A DNA stretch of 64,000 nucleotides from Micrasema longulum. Its lineage: Eukaryota > Arthropoda > Insecta > Trichoptera > Brachycentridae. Below are positions 55,031 to 64,000 of the stretch, in pieces. The stretch covers positions 1 to 64,000 of the forward strand of contig JAGVSM010002966.1 of the NCBI GenBank assembly GCA_022494885.1, given 5' to 3'. The translations under genes were made by a program, and so were the position numbers. Below the pieces are notes generated by a model. That model made no database searches, was not told where the DNA came from, and worked only from the letters and a program-made list of their open reading frames with translations. Positions within the stretch are counted from its first letter, which is position 1. Every line of letters begins with the position of its first letter.

Positions 55031-55425
55031 GAACGCTTGCATAGCATCTATGCTCCTCTTCGGATGTGAATCGTGGTACCACACTAGCGCCCAAAACAAA
55101 AGTGAGTTTCGACAATAAGTATCTTAAGTGTGCGGTGGTTTGACTCTCTGAGGAATGAAGTAATAAGAGAACGGATGCAAAAAACTCCTGTGACAACCGT
55201 TATTGAACGGAATATATACAGGCGGCTGGGCCATACACTGCGGATGCCTCCTGAGAGCATTAACCACGCTTGCTTCTTTACAAGGCATCGGATTCTCGAC
55301 GTCTTGGACATCCACTGCTGACGATGAAATGCTTAGAGGCTCTTTGTGGATACCATATGCTCCACTTAGGAAACGAACATGGAATGAAAAAAATATAATT
55401 TGTGTGCCGTGTAACAGTAATAATT
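55031..55425 (+). pseudogene. LINE-J reverse transcriptase C-terminal relic
   Basis: Blocks in different plus frames: ILNACIASMLLFGCESW (55037-55078), NEVIRERMQKTPVTTVIER, RLGHTLRMPPESINHACF (about 55154-55280) and a WNEKN end (55380). The series 'LL-YG-ESW...RNEVIRERT...LGHTLRMP' is known from another arthropod/metazoan LINE group. Multiple frameshifts. Fragments of the same family are at 21310-21368 and about 35045. Confidence 0.75.
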
Positions 55426-56475
55426 GATTTATTTTACTTTCTTTATAAAGTTCTTTGTTTCGTGTCTAGATTTGCTAGGAATTGTTTTTAGGTAGGACCT
55501 TTTTATTATATGTTTCTATTGAAGATTGTAGAAAGTAAACAAAAAATAATACAATTATTTTCCTTATTGAAAGTACGTTAATTAAACTCATGATATATTT
55601 TCTTTATTTTCAAACCTATAACAAGATATAACTATCAAGTTAGTATAAGTATACTGGGTAAGTTTTCAATGGTTTTCTTGATGGAAATGCAAAATAAGCT
55701 CCGTTCGATAGATTATAGCCAGTCATATTCCCTACCGATACAAAGGCCCATTGACTATGGGAAACCATCTTTACAATGACGAGAAGCCTGGAAAATTGCA
55801 TGAGTTTAATATCCTAAATTTTGAAATAAACTTTTATTATCAATTTTTACCCTACTTTATGGGTTCAAAATAAGGTGATAGTAATCACGACGTTATTACC
55901 GTTTCACTAAGAGCCTAAGTTTAACTTTTTTCGAACATCGTAATGCCTAATGGATTATATTTTTCATAGCATTTTTGTAAGAAACTACCATAACTAAGGT
56001 CTGAATATGAACCGTTTGCGTGCGATATCCATACTTGTGTTTAGGAAGCATTCCATTAGCAAACCGCCTTGATCGTTTCTCTCGGCGTTCTCTAGTTGAT
56101 GACCATTCTTGTTTACTCCCCAACATCGTGCACTTACTCGCGTGCGGGTAGTTAATAAATCTTCGAGGGGAGGTTCGTTTTTTACTCAACCCCTTTCGGA
56201 ACTTAGTGAAATGGCTGTTGCAAAGAAAATAAATACGGAATAACCGGAGCGCAGAAGACTCGAACTCTTGTTACATGTTTGCAAAGTCTATTATTGTGTG
56301 TTCACGTTTTGTTTCACCAATTCGTTTGTAACTCCCGGAAGTGTTTTGTACATTCTCAAGCGTAATACGAGTACTTTTAATACATCTTGTAAGCTTTTAA
56401 ACTGCAAGTCTTGGAAGAGACGTCGGTCGTTCCGCTTCTTTGTCAAATCTGACAAAGGAATCGTGTAATCGCTTT
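55426..56475. other. Unique sequence, no gene recognised
   Basis: 55930-56470 is moderately GC-richer and non-repetitive and may belong to the adjoining island. Confidence 0.4.
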
Positions 56476-56479
56476 ATTT

Positions 56480-57070
56480 ATTGACGAAATGGAATTATGT
56501 TTTATAGAAGCTAATGAATCCGCGAACCGGTTACATCTAGAGTAGATTTTAACAACAAACATCGCAAAGTAACAATAATTATTAAAATCACAAAAGGAAC
56601 GATTAGCTTCGACTCAATCTTAATTTGTTTTGTTCGCCTAATTTGCCGACGGCCATTGTTTTCCGCTTTCAAATATGGAGCGCGGCGCGAAACGGGAAGA
56701 TTAAGTTGTAAGCGATCATTGCAAGCGATTCTAACCCACAGTGCCGGGTACAAACGGAGTAATAACGCCTGAGTGTAGCTGCGGCATTGAAATTTACGCC
56801 CCCACATTTCCATGGCAATGGGCACTATCGCCAATATATATCGCATTACGGAAAATTAATCGGCGCCGAAGACTAAATTAAATTTAACTCCACGAATGGC
56901 GGGATCGCTCGGCGTGTTAGGAGGGATGTTCGGTAAAATCGGAATGGGAAAAAATCAGAGTCTAACGAAGCGTGAAGTGCAGAGACTTGCAATGACATAT
57001 ATGTTCCACGTAGGTACTGAATAAGCCGCCATGTTAGTCAGCCTTCCCGCGCTCGATCGGGTTGACAATT
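56480..57070. promoter_or_regulatory. GC/CpG-rich unique island
   Basis: Largest CpG-bearing block of the window (GGAGCGCGGCGCGAAACGGG, AATCGGCGCCGAAGAC, GATCGCTCGGCGTGTTAGG, TCCCGCGCTCGATCGGG). Non-repetitive, with balanced composition unlike the transposon relics. A 111-codon minus frame (56846-56511) passes through without a recognised domain. Candidate promoter/first-exon region or conserved non-coding element. No TATA box with an ORF could be tied to it. Confidence 0.4.
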
Positions 57071-57074
57071 TACC

Positions 57075-57810
57075 CATTTGCTAGGAGACGTGCACGTACA
57101 CAACCACACGCGCACACCAACACCACATACAAAATATTGTATTCGAACGTAACACGTATTTTGGCCGTATAGAGGTATACAAGTCTCGTCTGTATTTGAA
57201 ATAACGTACATATATATTTATTTACCAAATGCGCTCGGTGAAATGAGATTTTTTCAATGGAAATTCAATGTGATCGAAATGTGATGTGTCTAAAAGTATT
57301 TCCATTACATCCTTGGATTAGAATTTACATAAAAATATCGAATTCTGTTGTCAATAAACGAAGTAATCTTAAATCGTTTGGCTTAGGTATAATGGAAAAT
57401 AAAAATATACATTTTGAAGATACGTTTTTGTTCTATTTTAAAAAATAAATTGGGTTTAGATACATATAACATTGACAAAAAACAAATTTATTTAGAAAAA
57501 ATATTTACGCCGTAAAAAACATGATAATTTTCTTTTTATCTATATGTTTTTTTTAGGGTGATACCGTGTGTGTTGGATTGCAGGAGCCATCTTATAGGTA
57601 AACTGTGTGATATGTAGAAAAAAATATTTGTTTATGTTCTAGTAATTTGTACCATGTCGCAGTCGGCAGTAGGCACATTTCTATTCGTTTTTGTAGTATG
57701 CACTGATAGAAACCATGTTGAGTTTAAAGCCCGTCGTCTTTGTTAATTTTATTTCAGTGTTTGTGAATTAAAATGACTCTTTAAGTATAATTATCATTAT
57801 CAAACCATTA
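57075..57810. other. AT-rich stretch, nothing recognised
   Basis: Short frames only. Confidence 0.45.
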
Positions 57811-57814
57811 TCTA

Positions 57815-58030
57815 CACCTAATGGTGTGGTGCCTAAGGCATATCGTGGTCTTCTATTATGGGAAGGTAATGTGATCAGTCTTACGCCTAAGGTGCCGTCC
57901 AGGAACAGTAAAATATTGCAGTGAAAAACCACCTTAATAAACAAATATTTCATCTGGACCCTTCCAGGAATCTAACCCAGGATATCAAGCTCGGTAGGCG
58001 AGCGCGTCAATCACTTCACAATGAGTGGGA
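57815..58030 (-). repeat. tSINE-3 copy
   Basis: Inverse complement: a tRNA-like head ending in CCTGGGTTAGATTCCTGGAA, then the tail with GACGGCACCTTAGGCGTAAG and ACTGATCACATTACC. The tail matches 54253-54435 and 17470-17660. Confidence 0.65.
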
Positions 58031-58034
58031 CCTT

Positions 58035-60180
58035 ATTATTTTCCTAAGAATAGTCATCGAGTCGAAAACACTCATCCAGGTTTCTGGTTCAATTTTACAC
58101 ACATAAATAATAATAAATAAATGTATACTTCAGCCACCTGGACACAAACAATTCTTAAATGTGTATAAACATGATATACTTTTTATTTGAGTTTATTTGT
58201 GCAAGCCTTATTCCCCATTAAAAACGGATGTAATTTTGATTAATTATGTTTTTTCATGCATGCATCTTTTAATACATATTTAGTTTTTTAGTATAACTAT
58301 TTTATCTTTTTTGACCAATCTGTTTCCTGGTTAGCTGGAAAATATTTTTTTTAGCAATAAGTCTCCCAAAATACATATTCTTTGTACGTAAAGATTTAAA
58401 TACATAAATAAAATAAAAATAATTATTAATAAATGTATTGAAATATGTAACCTTAGTTGATCACATTATCTAACAGGAATAGACTTAGTGGATCAATAAA
58501 AAAATAATAATTATAAAGTTTTATCAGATTGTACATTTTCAGTACAAGAACTTCAAGTCGGCTTTAACAATACTATTATTATACCCTCTTTGTGATAAAT
58601 GATTTCTATATTATATTATAGAAATTATTTATCACAAAAAGGGTACATTGAGGATTTACAAAATAAAATTATATATATCAAAAACTAGTATCTGAAACAA
58701 GGTACAACTTTATGAATTGTTAAGGGTTGTCCGGAATAGAATTTAGAGATACCGCAAAAAAGTTTCACGGGACAACCGAGTAAATAAAAAAATACCTATA
58801 AAATACACAGCTAACAAGAGACTAGATTGCCAAGTTACGTGAAAATATAAAAGGCTCACTGCTCCAACTTTATTGACTTGGAAACCTTTCACACCTTTAA
58901 ACCCTCTAGTATGTTGAAACCTCCCGAAAAATTCTGGGTGGGTTCCACCCCCGTAGGTTTGAACCGGTTTTGTCGAAACGGAAATTTAATTCCGATTGTA
59001 GGAGAGGGGTCGTTAAGGTTATTTCCTAGTGTATTCTATAACACAACCCCTGCCTGAACCGCCTCATATTGTGTTTGTACTTCGTGTATTTATTACGCGG
59101 TGGCAAGACGTTTAACACTTTGTAATATTTTTATAAATGTGCTTTGTCTTGAATTAAATTATGCGGTATTAAAATAAAATTAAAGTGGAATGGTTTACAA
59201 ATTTCATACAACAAATGCCCATAATATCAGTCAATTGATAAAGAAAACAGTTTTATAAAATAGTATTTAAAGCACAAACTTTGTTAAGCACTGAATTTAC
59301 ACTTTTATACTTGTAACTCATGTAAAACTGTTAATATCCGGATCCTACCTACATCCTTCCTTTTTCAAATGTTGTTGTTCTACCATCCTGTCAGTCAGTA
59401 ACATTGCGAAAAGTGTTTCTTTGATAAAGCTCTATTTTATTATTGCAAATTCTGACAAAGTACAATTAATGTTACATAAACGGCCAAAAATAAACATCTA
59501 CGCGATACCGCTATGCGTGCAGTAGTAAAAGTAAAGTCCTTTATAAAAGAAACAAACGAAAGAACTTAAAAGTGAATAAAAAAATCTAGACAGTCCAACA
59601 ATTCCTGTTGTTATCAGTGTGCAATGATTGAAATTTATTGAGCTGACTAAATAAACTTTGTCATTTTATATTTGGGTTTCCAAAAATAATTTCTGTATAA
59701 CGGACATAAACTGTATAACCTGATACCGTGTGTGTGGAAAGCTGGTAAACCATCAGTATTGAAAAAAAGAATAACGATTTGGTTGACAGACATTGGAAGT
59801 AAGGAGTCTGAGAATTTATTGTGGATAGTCATCTAAATATTATGTAATCTCATTGAATCATTTATAAATTTATTGTATTTTTTGCATTTGCATTTGCAAA
59901 TGTATATATTTAATTTTATTTTTATATTGACGTTAACTGTACTTTTTTTCTTCTTCACTCTTGGGCTGTAACTGTTTTTCTATTTCTTCAATATTATTAT
60001 TATTCAAAGGAAACATGTTCGAAAACCATATTTGCCGCAACAAATAGGTTTCTTAGAACAAGCATTTGCCCAAATAGGATCCGATCGCAACACTGGGCAT
60101 ACTAATATTTCTAGCTTGCCGACCCATCATATACTGAGTCTACTCCTAGTACAAGCAGAATATGCCAGTGTTTTTTTGCC
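58035..60180. other. Mostly AT-rich, one hairpin and one GC-richer patch
   Basis: Contains the hairpin at 58582-58645 (separate entry). 58860-59060 is GC-richer and unique (CTGGGTGGGTTCCACCCCCG). No gene recognised. Confidence 0.45.
58582..58645. other. 64-nt hairpin with a 29-bp stem
   Basis: 58582-58610 and 58617-58645 are inverse complements with 2 mismatches in 29, around the 6-base loop TTATAT. The arms start TACCCTCTTTGTGATAAATG and end with CACAAAAAGGGTA. The size fits a microRNA-precursor-like or tiny foldback structure; transcription is unknown. Confidence 0.85.
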
Positions 60181-60184
60181 ATTT

Positions 60185-60416
60185 TGTAAAATATGATATG
60201 TCTGTATAAATTAATAAATATGTAAAGTATGCAATTTATAAATGTAAAATATGAAATGTCCGTATAAATTAATAAATATGTAAAGTATGCAATATATAAA
60301 TGTAAAATATGAAATGTCTGTATAAATTAATAAATATGTAATGTTTGCAATATATAAATGTAAAATATGATATGTCTGTATAAATTAATAAATATCTAAA
60401 GTATGCAATATATAAA
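60185..60416. repeat. Tandem array, four 58-bp units
   Basis: Units start at 60185, 60243, 60301 and 60359. Each reads TGTAAAATATGAAATGTCTG, TATAAATTAATAAATATGTA, AAGTATGCAATATATAAA. Few mismatches and constant period. Confidence 0.93.
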
Positions 60417-60419
60417 TGA

Positions 60420-61125
60420 AGAGTCAGTAAATAAAGCCAAATTTAAAATTAATTACTTACCATAGACTAAGAAGTCTAATCAGTGTTCTTACAAGAATTT
60501 TAAAATCATGTGTAGACCAGATAATTAGTGAAAACTAAGATCGTTGTAAAATTGCAGTTTTTACATCTCCTATAACTGTTCAAAAGTTCTGTCAATTGAA
60601 ACCAAACACAAAACAAACAAAAAAACTAATAAAGCGACTAATAAATAAATTTACAACAAATTGGACTCGAATTCAAGCTAAATTGAAGAAATATTTTTCA
60701 TAATTTATTTAGACATGTGTAATATGAAAAATTCAATTTTGAAAACTCTAAAATCCTTCGTAGAACAGGTTTTCCTAGCGAGGAGGACTATTAACCTAAA
60801 TCTTTAAAAGAAAAATCATATGCTGTATACCCATAGTATAGTAATTTAAAAAAATATATATTCTTCACTAGGTAGCTTCATTGCTCACACAGTTGAATCT
60901 TTAGCCTATTCATCTCAGAATCATTTAAATAAAAATATTTTATTGAGAAATTTTGGAAGTAGAGGCTTGCCTTAAAATTAATTTAATTTTATATTTAGTT
61001 GAATTTTTATTTTATTTTCATTAATATTTTTATGAGAAAAAAAAGATGTTGTTTAAATAATAAACTATCAATATAAGCGATATACCTTTTTTTAGATTTT
61101 TATAGTGTAATAAAGAGTAAAAACA
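60420..61125. other. AT-rich stretch, nothing recognised
   Basis: No recognisable gene. Confidence 0.45.
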
Positions 61126-61129
61126 AATT

Positions 61130-61700
61130 AATTTTTGTCACTTATTAGTAACATAAAAAAATATTTCTGAATATGAATTCCATTGGCTACGCCCTTAATA
61201 CGTCACGATTCATGTTTATTTGTTTCTGACCATTCAAATTTGTTAAGAACATTGTCACGAATCTTGACGTCCCAACTATCAAGGCCAAACATGTCGTGTT
61301 TTTCTAGTGACGTATTAAAAAAAATAAATTATATATTTAAAGGTCCTAGTGGGCTTTTATACTATAAAAAATACTAGGATATGGTTAATTTAACCTATAA
61401 ACTACATAGTGATAGAGGGTATACAATAAATTAATGCAATAATACAAATTAAATGGAAAAAAATAAAAACTAATCAAACCATAAAAACAATAGGAACTCG
61501 AACACAAAATGCCTAAATGACTTGAGTAAATTATTCTATCGTTGATAAAAGGCTTCCTTTAAATTGGGATATTGAACAACAAAAGATATCAATAGAGCTA
61601 AATTCATTGCCAATGAAAACATTTCTTTACAATATCAATATTGTTTTTAAAAGTTCAATTTGGTTTTCTAAATCTATTTCATATTTTTTTATTTTATTTT
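61130..61700 (+). repeat. REP-H copy split by ~260 bp
   Basis: 61165-61345 (CCATTGGCTACGCCC, ACGTCACGATTCATGTTTAT, CTTGACGTCCCAACTATCAA, TTTTTCTAGTGACGTATT) and 61612-61690 (GAAAACATTTCTTTACAATA...TAAATCTATTTCATA) are consecutive in the uninterrupted copy at 52938-53335. The 61350-61611 segment is extra and unclassified. Confidence 0.7.
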
Positions 61701-62175
61701 ATTTATTTTACAAATTTTTCCCCATAGAAAAACAAACACACGTTGTGGTGTAGTTCAATAAAAAATACTCAGGAAAGAGTATGCTCGAATGTTTTTTTAA
61801 ACAATTTTATTGTTTTCTGTACCTATATATCGTAGTATATCAATCAAATGACCAATTCGCGTTTGGTAAATTTGTCAAACGTTCGTTTGTATCAGATTTT
61901 TCAATTTTGTTTGTAAATATTTTTATAAAAATGCCAGTGTCTCGACTTTGACCTTTTTCACTATTACTAGGGGAAATTCGAAAAGACGTAGCATTCAATA
62001 TTTGACACTAACTCGAAATGACAAGGAGAAAAGAACTGACAAATTATATTTGAACAAAATGTTGAGGAATACAGAATATTTCAATATTTTACTAACGTCG
62101 TGGATTTTTGTAAAAATTTTCATGAAAAAGTAATTAACAGAGATCAAAAAGGAATGACGAAGAAATTAAATTATT
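61701..62175. other. AT-rich stretch, nothing recognised
   Basis: No recognisable gene. Confidence 0.45.
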
Positions 62176-62177
62176 AT

Positions 62178-62345
62178 TGAATCAGGTTGTGGCCCGTGTC
62201 TAGTGTTGTAGACTCGTGGATCAGAGGTTCAAGGTTCGAACCCCACTCTACCTCAACTTGAGTTCCATTTTTGAAAAGTGAGTTATTTACAACTCGTGAA
62301 AATAGCCAGCGAAATTGAAATATTTGGGTGAATTATAAGAACGCC
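62178..62345 (+). repeat. tSINE-1 copy
   Basis: GAATCAGGTTGTGGCCCGTG, AGGTTCGAACCCCACTC (B box), GTGAGTTATTTACAACTCGT, GAAATATTTGGGTGAATTAT and AAGAACGCC. One of the best copies. Confidence 0.8.
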
Positions 62346-62349
62346 AATG

Positions 62350-63155
62350 TTTATTTTTTCCTTAAAAAAATATATTGACTCAGGCATTTTGAAGTCATTA
62401 TTATGAAGTTTTATGTAAAATACGATTGTTATTAATATTACAAAACTTAAATAGATAAGTACTCAAGAATCTAATAAATGTCGAACCTCTATAATTTTAC
62501 CATGCCGTTTATATCTATTAAGATAATATGTGTGAAATATGTTATTCTCCGTCGAGTATTACGCGACTGGTTTCCTTATTTGGAAATTCTTGTAATAATA
62601 AACAGAGATGAATTTTTTTTAAATATCGCCCTTTTAGCAGCTATAACCTATGACAAATAAAAAAAACATAATTTCAGGACTGAAACAAATTTTTAAAAAA
62701 ATGAATACGAAGAACCAATAAAGGTAGTTTAAAATGAGGCAGAAGCACGGCGGATGCTAAAGTTGCCGTTACTTGAATAATTACATCATCTTTTGATGGC
62801 GGTAATTAGCTCATTACAGTATTTGACCTAGCCGAAGCTTTTGATACTGCATCTCACGTAATATTTTATGTAATTCATTAATATATGTTTAGTATTATAA
62901 GAATTTCTAAATAAACAAACCAGCCGCGTGATAACCGATGGAAAAAACACTTTTTCAGGCATATCATCATAATCTAAACGACATGGTAAAATTATAGTAG
63001 ATTGACATTTGTTAGATTCGTTGGTACTAATTTATATTTGATAATATTCGTTTTTTTTTTTTTTTTTTAAATCCATAGTTATTAATTTTAGTAAAAATAT
63101 TGATAAAAACGCCTCGGTTAATAAACTTTAAAAAAAGTATATTAGCGTTTTTATA
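62350..63155. other. AT-rich stretch, nothing recognised
   Basis: No recognisable gene. A T run lies at about 63051-63069. Confidence 0.45.
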
Positions 63156-63159
63156 ATTT

Positions 63160-63312
63160 ACCCAAATGTTTTGATTTTGGTGAGAATTTTTTAACGAGTT
63201 GTAAATAATCCGCTATTGGATAATAGAAACCAAGTTGAGGTAGACCGGGATTCAAATCTCGGACCTCTGATCCATGAGTTCGCAACACTTGCCACGGGAC
63301 CACAACCCGATC
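63160..63312 (-). repeat. tSINE-1 copy
   Basis: Inverse complement: ATCGGGTTGTGGTCCCGTGG, GAGATTTGAATCCCGGTC (degenerate B box), then AACGAGTTGTAAATAATCCG read inversely. It faces the copy at 62178. Confidence 0.8.
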
Positions 63313-63574
63313 AAAATAATAAAGTAAAACTTAACAAAAGAGATTTTAATTATAATTTTATCAAAATCATTATTTAAATTTAACGAGTACTCTTAGGTAA
63401 AAATTCTATAAAAAGAAATCCTCTGAAGATTAATATGGTGTACGAATTATTACGTTTGCCAGGCATTAACCAAGTAAATAATTGTAAAACAAATATCGAT
63501 CCACCTAATTGTATTTTATCATACCGTGTAGATTTTTGACGTGGAGTGAAATGGGCCAATCATGTGATATCACG

Positions 63575-63630
63575 CAATGGTTTGCACGTGCACAACGGTC
63601 CAGTCTCCGTGAATGTACGATAGTCCTGTT
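63575..63630. repeat. REP-P copy 2
   Basis: TGCACGTGCACAACGGTCCA and GTCTCCGTGAATGTACGATA match 28855-28905. Confidence 0.6.
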
Positions 63631-64000
63631 TTGAAATTGTAAGGTTTTCATTATGGATATAAAAGCGTTAGGTATGTACTGTTTCCCAGAATAATGTTAA
63701 TATTGAATATCTACAAAGTAATAAATACATGTTTTATAAAATACTATATAACTGAAATCTCACAACAACAACTAAATGGTGTAAAATATTAATAAAAGTG
63801 GTGTAAGTTAAAAACTAGCATTTTGATGGCTTTGTAATGTTTTTGTTATAATTGCTAACTATTTACAATTAGAATATCTACAAAATTAAGACATAAAATA
63901 CTATAAGCAAGTCTCGCAGCTAACGCGGTCTAATTCTCGGTATGTACCTTCGCAAACTTAATCCTGGTAAAATGTAATTTAAGTTTTGCGAGTGTTGACA
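63631..64000. other. AT-rich stretch, nothing recognised
   Basis: No recognisable gene up to the window edge. Confidence 0.45.

Noticed and set aside
55947..56189. 80-codon minus-strand basic frame
   Set aside because: No recognised family and no supporting context. Composition follows the GC-richer DNA.

Overview
The window looks like AT-rich nuclear DNA from an arthropod, most likely an insect. It is crowded with decayed LINEs, tRNA-derived SINE-like units, foldback and terminal-inverted-repeat elements, a hAT relic and minisatellites. I see no operons, no Shine-Dalgarno sites and no long open frames. I cannot name the species from the sequence. I found no intact host gene. Every protein-like stretch I could recognise is the broken 3' end of a retrotransposon or transposase. 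The window therefore reads as an intergenic desert or the inside of a very large intron, with a few GC-richer islands that could be conserved regulatory DNA. All family names below (FB-A, REP-H, LINE-A and so on) are local labels that I made up for this window.

Layout. 1-5.4 kb: a 60-bp direct repeat, then 3' ends of three LINEs. 5.4-12 kb: SINE fragments, a GC-richer island, two more LINE ends, repeat REP-N and the first FB-A copies. 12-24 kb: LINE relics (12.5, 13.8, 15.5, 17.0, 21.6 kb), a pogo-like end, foldback FB-E, a GC-rich island at 20.1 kb and a TIR element at 23.1-23.6 kb. 24-28 kb: the best FB-A copy and an FB-A copy interrupted by REP-L. 28-32.4 kb: SINE/LINE mosaic, an interrupted minisatellite and a LINE end. 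33-42.3 kb: FB-A, an LTR- or promoter-like module at 35.7 kb, and REP-H, REP-J and REP-L copies with SINEs nested in two of them. 43-55.4 kb: LINE ends, a hAT deletion derivative, FB-A with a nested SINE, REP-N with a nested foldback, and REP-H. 55.4-64 kb: a GC-rich island (56.5-57.1 kb), a long perfect-stem hairpin (58.6 kb), a 58-bp tandem array, REP-H, and two tRNA-like SINEs in opposite orientation.

The most interesting structure is FB-A, a non-coding family present about 14 times. Complete copies have a short head followed by two long inverted arms and are flanked by exact 12-15 bp target-site duplications, each copy with a different duplication (11405-11960, 25647-26375, 37443-37835). 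Arms in two copies are about 93-97% identical by eye, so a transcript would fold into a long double-stranded hairpin. Nested insertions give a relative order: REP-H, REP-L, REP-N and FB-A were already present when tRNA-like SINEs and FB-E entered some of their copies.
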